Assembly (NCBI GenBank): GCA_040255445.1
Contig: JBDZUZ010000040.1
Location: forward strand, 1-25,061
Reading direction: 5' to 3'
DNA length: 25,061 nt
Source: JBDZUZ01 sp040255445
GTDB taxonomy: Bacteria; Planctomycetota; Phycisphaerae; Phycisphaerales; UBA1924
Within the stretch, counting starts at the first letter, position 1, and every line of letters starts with the position of its first letter. Positions 6,417-14,430 of the stretch are shown one piece after another. Under the pieces are notes generated by a model. That model did not search any database. It saw only the letters and a program-made list of their open reading frames with translations, and was not told where the DNA came from. Made by a program: the position numbers and the translations under genes.

Positions 6417-8000
6417 TCAGAACGCGGCGGTCGCCGCGGGGTGAATCCTGCCTGTCAGTCTGGGCCTCTCACTATCGACTCGCCGGCGGCGTGAAGCCAG
6501 TCTCGCCGAGCCCGGCTGGTCCGGCTCTGGCGCCGCCCGGTCCGAGATCGGCCCCGGCACGGGCTCCCCGATCGACTGGTAATACCGCACCACCGGGGAA
6601 TCCATCCGCCCCGCCCGGTCGCCGGTCTCCAGCGGCGGGGGCGGGCCGTCCAGCGGCCGGCTGTCCATCAACCCCCGCACCGTCACCAGCGCCAGCAGCC
6701 CCGCGAGCACGACCGGCCCCACCGGCGCGAGCCTCTTGAGCAGCCCCCGCGCCAGCCACGGCCTCGACTGCTCCCCCGCCCGCCCCGCGATCATCGCCAT
6801 CAGAATCAGCGCGAGCGGATCCACATACCGCTGCCACACCTCCGGGCTCGCCGAGACCGCCGCGGCGAACCCCGCTAGCCCCGCGAGCACGACCATCCGC
6901 TCCCGCGCCCCCAGCAGCGCCAGCCACGCCGCGACCGCCGCGGCCCCCCACACCGCCAGCGGCACGATCAGCGTCGAGGTCCGCCCGGCGATCTCCGGGA
7001 ACTTCGCGGCCAGGTTCCACAGCCCCGTCCGCCGCCCGGCCTCGTAATCGAAATCCGTCCGCGGCAGCACCGCGAGCAGGAACCCCGCGGCGAGCGCGGC
7101 GATCAGCCAGCCGCGGTGATCCCGCCAGAGCGCGACCAGCGCGGGCAGGATCGTGGGCAGGAAGAAGACGCTGTACACCCCGAAGACGCTGAGCACGAAC
7201 GCCGCGCCCGCGGGGTTGCTGCCGCCGTACTGACCGTGGAACGCGGGTGGAGTGAGCCCCTCCCACAACAGGAAGAACCCGCCGACGATGGCGAAGGCCG
7301 GCGCGGTCATGAACCCGGCGACGACAGCGCGGGTGAAGCGGACGCCGGGGGCGGTGAGCGCAACACCTTTCCAGCCGGCCTCTTGCGAGGCGGGAATGAG
7401 CGCCACCCACGCCCCGGCCCAGATCATCGCCGCGGCCCAGAGGTGGAGTTGGCGGGTGAAGACCAAGAGCGTGAGCACCAGTGCCGCCGCGGCCCCCCAC
7501 CGCCACCAGCCGGGTCTCGCCGCGGCCCGCATCGACATGAGCAAGACGAGCAGGACGCCCAGCCAGCCCGCGTTGTCGGGCAGGAGCCACGCGGAGGATG
7601 AAACTACATAAGCACTGGCGAGGACCGGGAGCGCAAAGAATGCGCCCCGCAGCCCGGCGCGGCCGGCTTCCCACCCGACCAGCCCGACCAGCGCAGCGCC
7701 GATCAGGGCCGAGACCAGCTGCATCACCCAGACCGCCCCGCCGGTGGCGAGCCCAGCCGCGGTCATGAGCAGGTGGTACCCGGGCGTGGTCGCGGAAAGG
7801 TAGTTGGAGAGGTCAGGCGTGGGCCATTCGGCCATGAAGCGGCGGATCGCCGGCTCGTGGAACCACATCTGGTCGTAGGCCACGCGCGAGGGCACGCGGC
7901 CCCAAACGATGAGCAGCACAGAAGTTATGAACGACGCCGCGGCGAGGATCGCGGCGGCGAGGAGGCGGTGGGCGGTGTTGGGCGGGGTGGTTTGGAGCAC
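6417..8000 (-). CDS. Polytopic membrane glycosyltransferase-like protein (GT-C fold)
   Basis: A 527-residue protein with about ten to twelve hydrophobic segments. The first segment lies at about residues 12-33 and is followed by a loop with YDQMWFHEPAIRRFMAEW and then TTPGYHLL. An acidic residue in the first large external loop followed by a TTPG-type motif resembles the ALG10/PMT-like GT-C enzymes that use polyprenyl-phosphate sugars. I therefore infer transfer of a sugar from a lipid-linked donor at the outer face of the inner membrane. The last ~75 residues are hydrophilic and rich in Pro and Arg. The first start codon in frame with good sense is GTG at 8000; the exact start is uncertain. 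It precedes gmd by 10 bp and is divergent from a UbiA-family gene that may make its donor. The exact family is not certain. Confidence 0.65.
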   Translation of the reverse strand: MLQTTPPNTAHRLLAAAILAAASFITSVLLIVWGRVPSRVAYDQMWFHEPAIRRFMAEWPTPDLSNYLSATTPGYHLLMTAAGLATGGAVWVMQLVSALIGAALVGLVGWEAGRAGLRGAFFALPVLASAYVVSSSAWLLPDNAGWLGVLLVLLMSMRAAARPGWWRWGAAAALVLTLLVFTRQLHLWAAAMIWAGAWVALIPASQEAGWKGVALTAPGVRFTRAVVAGFMTAPAFAIVGGFFLLWEGLTPPAFHGQYGGSNPAGAAFVLSVFGVYSVFFLPTILPALVALWRDHRGWLIAALAAGFLLAVLPRTDFDYEAGRRTGLWNLAAKFPEIAGRTSTLIVPLAVWGAAAVAAWLALLGARERMVVLAGLAGFAAAVSASPEVWQRYVDPLALILMAMIAGRAGEQSRPWLARGLLKRLAPVGPVVLAGLLALVTVRGLMDSRPLDGPPPPLETGDRAGRMDSPVVRYYQSIGEPVPGPISDRAAPEPDQPGSARLASRRRRVDSERPRLTGRIHPAATAAF

Positions 8001-8182
8001 GCGGATTGCCCAGACTATCGGCAGGCGGGGCGGTCGATGCGCTCGGGTTTGGGGCGGCGGGCGACATCCAATCTTGCAAGCCCCCTCCCGCCGCGGCCGA
8101 TGAACGCCCCGGAACCCCCGCGGGCGTGGGGCGTACGCCCCTGCGCGGGGCCAGCCCGATTTGGAGCAGAGCCATCAGCACG

Positions 8183-9157
8183 ATGACGGACAACCCGGGC
8201 GGCATCGAGGACGGGGCGGTTCGCCCCGCGCGGCCGCTGTGGCGGGCCCTCATCAAGCTCGCCCGGCCCCACCAGTGGGCCAAGAGCGGCTTCGTGCTGC
8301 TGGGGCCGCTGTACGCGCTGCAGGACACGGCGCGGCCGGCGCTGGACCTGCTGCTGCCCGCGCTCTTCGCTGCGGTGGCGTTCTCGCTGGCCTCGAGCGC
8401 GTGCTACATCGTCAACGACATCTTCGATGCCCCCCGCGACCGGGCCCATCCCAGAAAGCGGACGCGGCCGATCGCCGCGGGCGAGGTGACGCCCAGGCAG
8501 GCGTGGGTCTTCGCGGGCGTGCTGGTGGTGGCCGCGGCGGCGTCGCTGGCGCTGCTGGGGAGCGTGTGGCTGGGTGTGGGGATCGTGCTGGCGTTGTACG
8601 TGCTGAACGTGCAGGCGTACACGATGAAGCTCAAGCACATCGTGATCGCGGATGTGGTGTCGCTCTCGCTGGGCTTTGTGCTGCGGGTGTTCGCGGGGTG
8701 TGCTGCGGCGGAGGTGGCGCCGAGCACGTGGCTCCTCAACAGCACGCTGTTCTTCGCGATGTTCCTGGCCTTCGGCAAGCGTCTGGGCGAGAAGCGGACG
8801 ATGCGCGAGGACGCGGCGAACGCCCGGGGCGTGCTGGCGGTGTACACCGATCACCTGCTGCGGATGGCGGTGGTGGTGACGGCGGTGGCGATGCTGCTGA
8901 CCTACGCGGATTACGTGCAGTCGCGCGATGGGCGGTACACCGATGCGGTGCCGCTGCTGGGGGTGTCTTTTAATCTGCTGTGGCTGACGACGATCCCGGC
9001 AACCTTCGGGCTGCTGCGGTGCATCGTGCTGCTCGAATCGGGCCGCTACGACGACCCGACGGAGCTGGTCGCCCGCGACCGGCCGATGCAGGCCGCGGTG
9101 CTGGCCTTCGCCCTGGTGACCGCGGCGGTGATCAGCCGGGGCGTGTGGGCGGGGTGA
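8183..9157 (+). CDS. UbiA-family prenyltransferase, decaprenyl-phosphate phosphoribosyltransferase-like
   Basis: A 324-residue integral membrane protein with about eight or nine transmembrane segments. It starts with the typical RPHQWAKSGFVLLGPLYA. The aspartate motif NDIFDAPRDRAHPRKRTRPI (about residues 79-98) is the Mg-pyrophosphate site of the UbiA superfamily. The HPxKxxRP form is characteristic of the DPPR-synthase branch (Rv3806c type), which joins phosphoribosyl pyrophosphate to polyprenyl phosphate. A second, weaker polar motif, KRLGEKRTMREDAAN, follows in the later loop, as in relatives. The ATG at 8183 is preferred to an upstream in-frame start at 8006, which would add a non-conserved Pro/Ala-rich stretch. 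The gene diverges from the GT-C-like gene across 182 bp. The substrate is inferred from the family. Confidence 0.85.
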   Translation: MTDNPGGIEDGAVRPARPLWRALIKLARPHQWAKSGFVLLGPLYALQDTARPALDLLLPALFAAVAFSLASSACYIVNDIFDAPRDRAHPRKRTRPIAAGEVTPRQAWVFAGVLVVAAAASLALLGSVWLGVGIVLALYVLNVQAYTMKLKHIVIADVVSLSLGFVLRVFAGCAAAEVAPSTWLLNSTLFFAMFLAFGKRLGEKRTMREDAANARGVLAVYTDHLLRMAVVVTAVAMLLTYADYVQSRDGRYTDAVPLLGVSFNLLWLTTIPATFGLLRCIVLLESGRYDDPTELVARDRPMQAAVLAFALVTAAVISRGVWAG

Positions 9158-9266
9158 ATCTCAGTCGCAGGCCCTGTATCTGCACGCCGCGCTCGGCCGC
9201 GAGCGTGCGGAGTCGTGCATCGAGTGCCTGTCGGAATGCCGCGGGACTTGCGTACGAACGCGTCAT
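9132..9266 (-). pseudogene. Truncated AbiEii-type nucleotidyltransferase toxin
   Basis: The ATG at 9266 overlaps the AbiEi stop codon (ATGA, 9266-9263), the coupling seen in intact abiE operons. The first codons read MTRSYASPAAFRQALDARL and then RTLAAERGVQIQGLR. This is like the N-terminus of AbiEii/AbiGii nucleotidyltransferase toxins, which normally run to about 250-320 residues. Similarity stops at about codon 34-35, where the frame runs into the 3' end of the convergent UbiA-family gene, and a TGA ends it at codon 45. The catalytic GSxxD and later motifs are missing. The toxin is therefore dead, cut exactly at the neighbour's end. Confidence 0.65.
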
Positions 9267-9868
9267 CGATGCTCCGTCACGTTGCTGATGCGCCGTCGTT
9301 CATGTCGGAGCTTCAGAACCTGGGCGGCGTCGGCAGTCCCGATGAGACCGCGTTCAACAGCGGCGTTGGTCGCGTCCTCGAACTGCTCGAGCGGCGGGGA
9401 GCCGGCGGCCGCGAGGTCACGCAGCGTGCGCAGCGGCGTCGTGGCGGGGACCACAGCGATCGCTTGTGTTTCCTCCGGCTTGAGCGCCGCCGTGTGAAGC
9501 ACGCATCCCGCGGGCGGCTTCCGGCGGAATCCCGGCGGCACCGTCAGATGGATCTTCCTCGGGATGAACTCGGCCAGGTCGTAGAGCGCGAGCGCGGTCT
9601 GATGGCTGATCACCGCTTGCGGACGATCATCACGCCCACGGCTCCACAGCCAGAGCCGGATCAGATCGTCGTACTCCGCCAGCGGGAGAGACGGGATCCG
9701 GTACAGCCCGCGGCCGGCTCGCTCGAAATTGCCGGCGGAGAGGTGGTAGCTCAGGTGCGGAGCGTTGTACCCGGCCTCCTCGGCCTGCCGCGCGGTGAAG
9801 TAGCCGCCCTGCGAGGCAGCGACCTCGGTCAGAGCACGGAGAGCGGCCTTTGTGTCGCGATAGGGCAC
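9263..9868 (-). CDS. AbiEi-type antitoxin / transcriptional regulator
   Basis: About 201 residues from GTG 9868. Alternative starts are GTG 9877 and TTG 9883, both inside the palindromic operator. The N-terminal part (ALTEVAASQGGYFTARQAEEAGY, about residues 9-31, then YRIPSLPLAEYDDLIRLWLW) is the winged-helix fold of AbiEi antitoxins. The following ISHQTALALYDLAEFIPRKIHLTVP and PLRTLRDLA segments match the C-terminal antitoxin domain. AbiEi proteins repress their own promoter through inverted repeats and neutralise the AbiEii toxin. Here the partner toxin is only a fragment, so the gene survives as an orphan antitoxin or regulator. It is convergent with the UbiA-family gene. The family call is good; the present role is unknown. 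Confidence 0.85.
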   Translation of the reverse strand: MPYRDTKAALRALTEVAASQGGYFTARQAEEAGYNAPHLSYHLSAGNFERAGRGLYRIPSLPLAEYDDLIRLWLWSRGRDDRPQAVISHQTALALYDLAEFIPRKIHLTVPPGFRRKPPAGCVLHTAALKPEETQAIAVVPATTPLRTLRDLAAAGSPPLEQFEDATNAAVERGLIGTADAAQVLKLRHERRRISNVTEHR

Positions 9869-9875
9869 TGCGCAC

Positions 9876-9896
9876 ACCTTCAAATAATTTGAAGGT
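9876..9896. promoter_or_regulatory. Palindromic operator of the abiEi gene
   Basis: ACCTTCAAAT (9876-9885) and ATTTGAAGGT (9887-9896) form a perfect 10-bp inverted repeat around one base. It overlaps the predicted transcription start and the alternative start codons of abiEi. AbiEi-family regulators bind such repeats, so this is very probably the autoregulatory site. Confidence 0.75.
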
Positions 9897-9922
9897 ATAT
9901 GCAGCGGTCACCGTGGAGGCAA
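9894..9922 (-). promoter_or_regulatory. abiEi promoter
   Basis: On the minus strand TTGCCT (9922-9917), a 17-bp spacer and TATACC (9899-9894) form a plausible sigma-70 promoter. The -10 overlaps the edge of the palindrome, and the start would fall inside it, giving a very short or absent leader before the GTG start. Confidence 0.5.
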
Positions 9923-10287
9923 GTAACCCGCACGACCCGGGTGCCGCGCTTTCACACGGTTTCCAACCGCATCGAGCCCGCCGCGTTGCACCCCGCCTCA
10001 TCCCCCGGACAGGACCTGAAACGGCCGAACACCGGGCGGCGAAACTATGTACGATTTTTCACCGGGGAGCCGACACCTCTGGGCTTCTCGCGCGTCTTTG
10101 GGTGAAGAGGGTCAACTCATCGGGGTGACGCCTGCGCTGGCCGCGGTACCGCGGCGGGGGGCGATGGCCGCCGGCGGCCGTGCCGGTGGTGCGATGAGCG
10201 GCCCGGGTGCCCGCGAGGTCTTCGCGGGCGGGAGAATCGAGTCTGTTCATGTCCGACCCGCAGTCCCGGGTCAAAGGAGTCTCTGGA
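9923..10287 (+). other. Non-coding leader region of the metalloprotease gene
   Basis: No convincing gene is seen in these 365 bases. A stem-loop GCCCGCGA (10209-10216), GGTCT loop, TCGCGGGC (10222-10229) lies about 60 bases before the start codon without a T-run, so it may be an mRNA leader structure. A TACGAT hexamer near 10050 could be a -10, but no matching -35 is seen. Several overlapping open frames here have no supporting features. Confidence 0.4.
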
Positions 10288-13215
10288 ATGTCGATGAAGA
10301 GCCTGGGCGGGCTTGCCCGCGCCGCAGTTCTGGCCTCCGCGCTCATCGGCGCGGCGGGCCTGCCGATGACCGTCATGGCCCAGCCCGGTGAGCGGGATGA
10401 ATCGGGCCTCAAGAAGTTCGCCGACGTCAGCAAGGACTTCGAGAAGGTCGTCTCCACCGCCGACGGCAAGAGCTACTACAACCTGTGGGTCCGGCAGAAG
10501 GACGGCGCCATGATCGCCGAACTGCCCCGCGGCTACGAAAACCAGCGGCAGTTCATCGCGATGACCGTCGCCAGCGGCGAGACCTACGCGGGCCTGCAGG
10601 CCGGCGACCGGTACGTCTACTGGAAGCGGCAGGACAACCGCCTGCTCCTCCTCGAGCCCCAGGTCGGCACCCGCTCAACGGGCGATCAGGAGAGCAAGAG
10701 CTCGGTCGAGCGGCTCTTCACAGACCGCGTGATCCTCGATCTGCCGATCCTGGCGATGGGCCCGAGCAACCAGCCGGTCATCGACATGAAGGACCTGCTG
10801 ACGGCCCGCGCGGGCGAGTTCTTCGGCCGCGCTGCGGCGGGCGCCAACGCCCGCCTCGCGACGCTGAAGGTCGCCAAGGCCTTCCCCGAGAACGTCGAGA
10901 TCCGCTACGAGATGCCCACCGCCGGCGGCATCCTCAAGCAGTTCCACTACTCGATCAGCCGCATCCCCGACAACACGGGCTACAAGCCGCGTGAGGCCGA
11001 CACCCGCGTCGGTTACTTCACCACCGTGTACCGCGACCTGGGCAAGTTCACCGACCAGGAGAAGTGGGTTCGCTACATCAACCGCTGGCATGTCGAGAAG
11101 CGCGACCCCAAGCTCAAGCTGAGCCCGCCGAAGGAACCCATCGTCTTCTACATCGAGCACACGGTGCCGGTGCGGTACCGCCGCTTCGTGCAGGACGGCG
11201 TGCTCGAGTGGAACAAGGCCTTCGAGAAGATCGGCATCGTTGACGCCATCCAGGTCTATCAGCAGGACGAGGCCACCGGGGCCCACATGGACAAGGACCC
11301 CGAGGATGTCCGCCACAACTTCATCCGCTGGCTGAGCAACGACATCGGCACGGCCATCGGACCGAGCCGCACGCACCCGCTCACCGGTCAGATCCTCGAT
11401 GCGGACGTGATCCTCACCGACGGCTGGATCCGCCACTTCTGGGTGCAGTTCTCCGAGATCCTGCCCGAGCTCGCGATGGAGGGCTTCTCGCCCGAGACCA
11501 TGGCGTGGCTGGAGACCAACCCGCAGTGGGACCCGCGGGTGCGTCTGGCCGATCCCGCCAAGCGCAACCTGCTGCTCGCGCAGCGGGCCCGCCGCGGCAT
11601 CACCGCGTACGGCGGCCACCCGATCGCCGCGATCGATCCGCGCGTGGGCATGGGCGAGCAGGACCTCCTGGGCACGCACGAGTACGACGGCTTCGCCGGC
11701 CGCACCAGCCAGGCCGCGGGCCTGTGCCTCGCCGCCAAGGGCAAGGCCTTCGATGTCGCGATGATGCGCATGACCCTCGACATGCTCGATGACGAGGCGT
11801 TCGATGCGCTCGCGGCGGCCCGCGGCGAGGGCGGCGGCAGCTTCGACACGCTCGACGGCGTGCCGGATTGGTTCATCGGGCCGCTCCTGATGGACCTGGT
11901 GGCGCACGAAGTCGGCCACACCCTGGGCCTGCGTCACAACTTCCGCGCTTCGACGATCTTCGACCTGTCGGAGATCAACAGCGAGGAGGTCAAGGGCAAG
12001 AAGCCCTTCACCGGCTCGGTGATGGACTACACGCCGATCAACATGGCGATCGTCGAGGGCGAGCCCGCCGGCGACTTCGGCATGAACGGCGTGGGCGCGT
12101 ACGACTACTGGGCGATCGAGTACGGCTACGGCTCGGGCGACCTCAAGGAAGTCCTCAAGCGCGTCAACGAGCCCGAGCTCATCTACGGCACCGATGAGGA
12201 CACGATGGGCCCCGACCCGCGTGACCGCCGCTACGACTTCGCGAAGAACCCGCTCGACTACGCCAAGAGCCAGATGGAGCTGGCCCGCTACCACCGCGGC
12301 CGCCTGCTCGATAAGTTCGTGAAGGACGGCGACAGCTGGTCCCGCGCCCGCCGCGGCTACACCATCACGCTGGGTATGCAGACCCGCTCGCTGAGCATGA
12401 TGTCCAACTGGATCGGCGGCGCGTTCGTCAGCCGCGCCAAGAAGGGCGATCCCGATGCCCCGCCGACCATCCAGCCCGTCCCGGCCGACCAGCAGCGCGA
12501 TTCGCTCCGCTGGATCATCGACAACAGCTTCTTCGACGAGGCCTGGGGCCTCTCGCCCGAACTGCTGTCGCGCATGACGGTCGACAAGTGGCTCGACGAG
12601 GGCGGCTTCCGCGAGGCGATGGAAGACCCGACCTGGCCGATCCACGACCGGATCTCGGGCATCCAGAGCTCCGTGCTCACGATGCTGATGAACCCGACCA
12701 CGGTGCGTCGGGTCTACGACAACGAGATGCTGGTGCCGTCGGACCAGGATGCGCTCACGCTCCCCGAGATGCTCGACACCATCAACGCCGCGGTGTGGAG
12801 CGAGATCGAGAAGGCCCCGAGCCGCCGTTACACGGCTCGCCAGCCGATGATCAGCTCGCTGCGTCGCAACCTGCAGCGCGAGCATCTGGACCGCCTGATC
12901 GATCTGGCGCTGGGCCAGGGCGCGAGCAACGCTTCGGGCAAGCCCGTTGCGAACCTCGCGATCCTCAAGCTCCGCCAGCTCGATGAGAAGCTCGCCGGCC
13001 TGGTCGAGAAGCCCTCGGGCAACCTCGATGCCTACACGCTGGCGCACCTCACCGAGGCGCACCACCGGATCCAGAAGGTGCTCGACGCAAACTACACCTA
13101 CAACGCCGGCGGCATGGGCGGCGGCTTCCCGACCTGGATGCTGATGGGCCAGCCGGCCCCCGAGAAGCCGGTGCAGGGCGTGCCGGACTACCCGGACTCC
13201 GAGCTCGCGAAGTAA
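10288..13215 (+). CDS. Secreted zinc-dependent metalloprotease (metzincin, DUF5117/DUF4953-like)
   Basis: A 975-residue protein. The ATG at 10288 has an AAAGGAG site 8 nt upstream. Residues 1-31 form a signal peptide with likely cleavage VMA|QP. A long beta-rich N-terminal region (about 35-260) resembles DUF5117/DUF5118-type domains. The catalytic part carries HEVGHTLGLRH, with H540, E541, H544, G547 and H550 fitting HExxHxxGxxH exactly, followed by HNF. A Met-turn SVMDYTP lies at M579. These are metzincin hallmarks: three zinc histidines, a general-base glutamate and the methionine turn. The C-terminal third is helical with no anchor. The product should act in the periplasm or outside the cell on unknown protein substrates. 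It has its own long leader and a strong terminator, so it is probably monocistronic. The codon use matches highly expressed G+C-rich genes. Confidence 0.9.
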   Translation: MSMKSLGGLARAAVLASALIGAAGLPMTVMAQPGERDESGLKKFADVSKDFEKVVSTADGKSYYNLWVRQKDGAMIAELPRGYENQRQFIAMTVASGETYAGLQAGDRYVYWKRQDNRLLLLEPQVGTRSTGDQESKSSVERLFTDRVILDLPILAMGPSNQPVIDMKDLLTARAGEFFGRAAAGANARLATLKVAKAFPENVEIRYEMPTAGGILKQFHYSISRIPDNTGYKPREADTRVGYFTTVYRDLGKFTDQEKWVRYINRWHVEKRDPKLKLSPPKEPIVFYIEHTVPVRYRRFVQDGVLEWNKAFEKIGIVDAIQVYQQDEATGAHMDKDPEDVRHNFIRWLSNDIGTAIGPSRTHPLTGQILDADVILTDGWIRHFWVQFSEILPELAMEGFSPETMAWLETNPQWDPRVRLADPAKRNLLLAQRARRGITAYGGHPIAAIDPRVGMGEQDLLGTHEYDGFAGRTSQAAGLCLAAKGKAFDVAMMRMTLDMLDDEAFDALAAARGEGGGSFDTLDGVPDWFIGPLLMDLVAHEVGHTLGLRHNFRASTIFDLSEINSEEVKGKKPFTGSVMDYTPINMAIVEGEPAGDFGMNGVGAYDYWAIEYGYGSGDLKEVLKRVNEPELIYGTDEDTMGPDPRDRRYDFAKNPLDYAKSQMELARYHRGRLLDKFVKDGDSWSRARRGYTITLGMQTRSLSMMSNWIGGAFVSRAKKGDPDAPPTIQPVPADQQRDSLRWIIDNSFFDEAWGLSPELLSRMTVDKWLDEGGFREAMEDPTWPIHDRISGIQSSVLTMLMNPTTVRRVYDNEMLVPSDQDALTLPEMLDTINAAVWSEIEKAPSRRYTARQPMISSLRRNLQREHLDRLIDLALGQGASNASGKPVANLAILKLRQLDEKLAGLVEKPSGNLDAYTLAHLTEAHHRIQKVLDANYTYNAGGMGGGFPTWMLMGQPAPEKPVQGVPDYPDSELAK

Positions 13216-13252
13216 GCACTTCCGGCATCAGGCCGAATCGATGACCAACCCC

Positions 13253-13283
13253 AAGGCCCGCGGCACCCGCCGCGGGCCTTTTT
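13253..13283 (+). terminator. Intrinsic terminator of the metalloprotease gene
   Basis: GGCCCGCGG (13255-13263) pairs perfectly with CCGCGGGCC (13270-13278) across a 6-nt loop and is followed by TTTTT. It lies 40 bp after the stop codon. Confidence 0.9.
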
Positions 13284-13356
13284 CGTGCGCCTGTTCGCGC
13301 AACGCACCTGTCGCGGCACAGAGCGTGACTGACAGCACCCCCTATGTGGACCAATG

Positions 13357-14130
13357 TCAGGACGCTTGATCACCCTCGTCATCGCTTGCATCGCGTTGTC
13401 CACCCCACACCCAGCAACGCGGCGGCATCCACTTGTGCGGGCACTCGAGTGTCGATAGCCCGGGGCGACGGATGCAATCTGGCAAGCGCGCGACTCGTGC
13501 GTGGCTGATCTTCAAGTTCTCTACAGACGCGGCAATGCTGCGGATGTGCTTGGCACGCTTGCGTCCCGGCGGCAAGAGAACACGCACAGGCTTCCCGATG
13601 ACCCCGAGCGCCTGGATCGGTCCTACGAGGTCAGAGTCCGCTGAGACCACAATGGCCAGATCGAAACGGTCTTCGTATGCATCGCGCAACATCTCGGTCG
13701 CGATGTTCACATCCGTCCCTTTCTCTTCCCACGCGGCACGCATATGCCCGCACACCTCGCAACGCAGTGGGTTCTTCTCGGCGTACCAACCCAGGTGCAC
13801 GGTGAGCCGGGGTGTGGCGCGGATCGCGTCGAGGTAGAGACGCTGGCGTTCGTTGCTCGCTTCGATGCTCGCACGAACGGCGTCATCGATTTCGACGAGC
13901 TTCGGGACGCTGCGCGGGGCTGAGAAATACTTCACCGCGATGCAGGTCTCTCGCCGACGTAGTCGTCGCTCGACCAGCCCGCCGACATCGAGCCAATAGA
14001 GCGATCGACCGATGAACTCTTCCGGAGCACCCCCGAACTGCCGGTGGCGCCGGTCGGATTGCCGGGAGGCGCTCCGGATTCCGTAGAACAGGTTGAATCC
14101 GTCGACGTACGCAATGACTCGGGCTTTCAT
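13357..14130 (-). CDS. NYN-domain protein (LabA/DUF88-like), putative RNase
   Basis: A 257-residue cytosolic protein starting at ATG 14130. The opening VIAYVDGFNLFYG (D10, N13) is the first acidic motif of NYN domains. KGTDVNIATEML (D140) and VVSADSDLVGPI (D165, D167) supply the other metal-binding aspartates of the PIN-like fold. A CEVCGH cluster (C124, C127, H129) inserted before the third strand could bind zinc. The long upstream in-frame extension to 15084 is a shadow of the cytochrome gene and is rejected. NYN proteins are known or suspected metal-dependent RNases, and some act in RNA processing or defence. The gene is divergent from a promoter and hairpin pair that looks like a small RNA. 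The target is unknown. Confidence 0.85.
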   Translation of the reverse strand: MKARVIAYVDGFNLFYGIRSASRQSDRRHRQFGGAPEEFIGRSLYWLDVGGLVERRLRRRETCIAVKYFSAPRSVPKLVEIDDAVRASIEASNERQRLYLDAIRATPRLTVHLGWYAEKNPLRCEVCGHMRAAWEEKGTDVNIATEMLRDAYEDRFDLAIVVSADSDLVGPIQALGVIGKPVRVLLPPGRKRAKHIRSIAASVENLKISHARVARLPDCIRRPGLSTLECPHKWMPPRCWVWGGQRDASDDEGDQAS

Positions 14131-14135
14131 GAAGG

Positions 14136-14163
14136 TTGCTTCCGGGTGGTCCGATGATACAAT
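14136..14163 (+). promoter_or_regulatory. Promoter of the small-RNA/cytochrome leader
   Basis: TTGCTT (14136-14141), a 16-bp spacer and TACAAT (14158-14163; five of six matches to the -10) point rightwards, predicting a start near 14170. The -35 begins only 6 bp from the NYN start codon, so the divergent genes are tightly packed. On the minus strand a TATCAT (14159-14154) may serve the NYN gene. Confidence 0.55.
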
Positions 14164-14169
14164 CTGGTC

Positions 14170-14229
14170 ACTACCCCACGGTGATGAACCGTGGCCCGCG
14201 CGCCGCCCCTCGGGGCGGCGTTTCTTTTT
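14170..14229 (+). ncRNA. Candidate small RNA or attenuator with two hairpins
   Basis: Right after the promoter, CCACGGT (14176-14182) pairs with ACCGTGG (14188-14194) around GATGA. An 8-bp G+C stem (14201-14208 with 14213-14220) with a CTCG loop then leads into TTTCTTTTT (14221-14229). Transcription would yield about 60 nt unless the terminator is bypassed to reach the cytochrome gene at 14431. No Rfam family is recognised by eye. It may be a free-standing small RNA or a regulated leader. Confidence 0.5.
14201..14229 (+). terminator. Strong intrinsic terminator upstream of the cytochrome gene
   Basis: A G+C-only stem with a CTCG loop followed by TTTCTTTTT has the canonical form. No plus-strand gene ends here, so it terminates a leader or small RNA. 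The next 200 bases (14230-14430) show no gene; they end in the AGAGGAG site (14418-14424) of the cytochrome. Confidence 0.8.
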
Positions 14230-14430
14230 GGGACCGGTCGGACCTGCTCTCATCCCGGATCCCCCGCCCCATCCCGCCCGTATCGGTCTCTCGCGGCCGG
14301 TTCCGGCCGCGGTTTGTCCACAGAACGCCCCTCTCGCGTGACCTGCGACCGCAGTTGCGCCCTGCTTCGCCCGATTCAAGGGGCGTGCCTCCGCTTTGGG
14401 CGGAGTGGCTGCAGCACAGAGGAGCGCATC

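Noticed and set aside
5330..6739. 469-residue plus-strand open frame opposite gmd
   Set aside because: It is the complement of the gmd gene and lacks any recognisable domain.
10675..13065. 796-residue minus-strand open frame opposite the metalloprotease
   Set aside because: Low-complexity, Val/Ala/Arg-rich antisense shadow; the plus strand has signal peptide, zinc motif and terminator.
14176..14194. Hammerhead-ribozyme-like core in the hairpin with GATGA loop
   Set aside because: The required CTGANGA and GAAA core and three-stem junction are absent.
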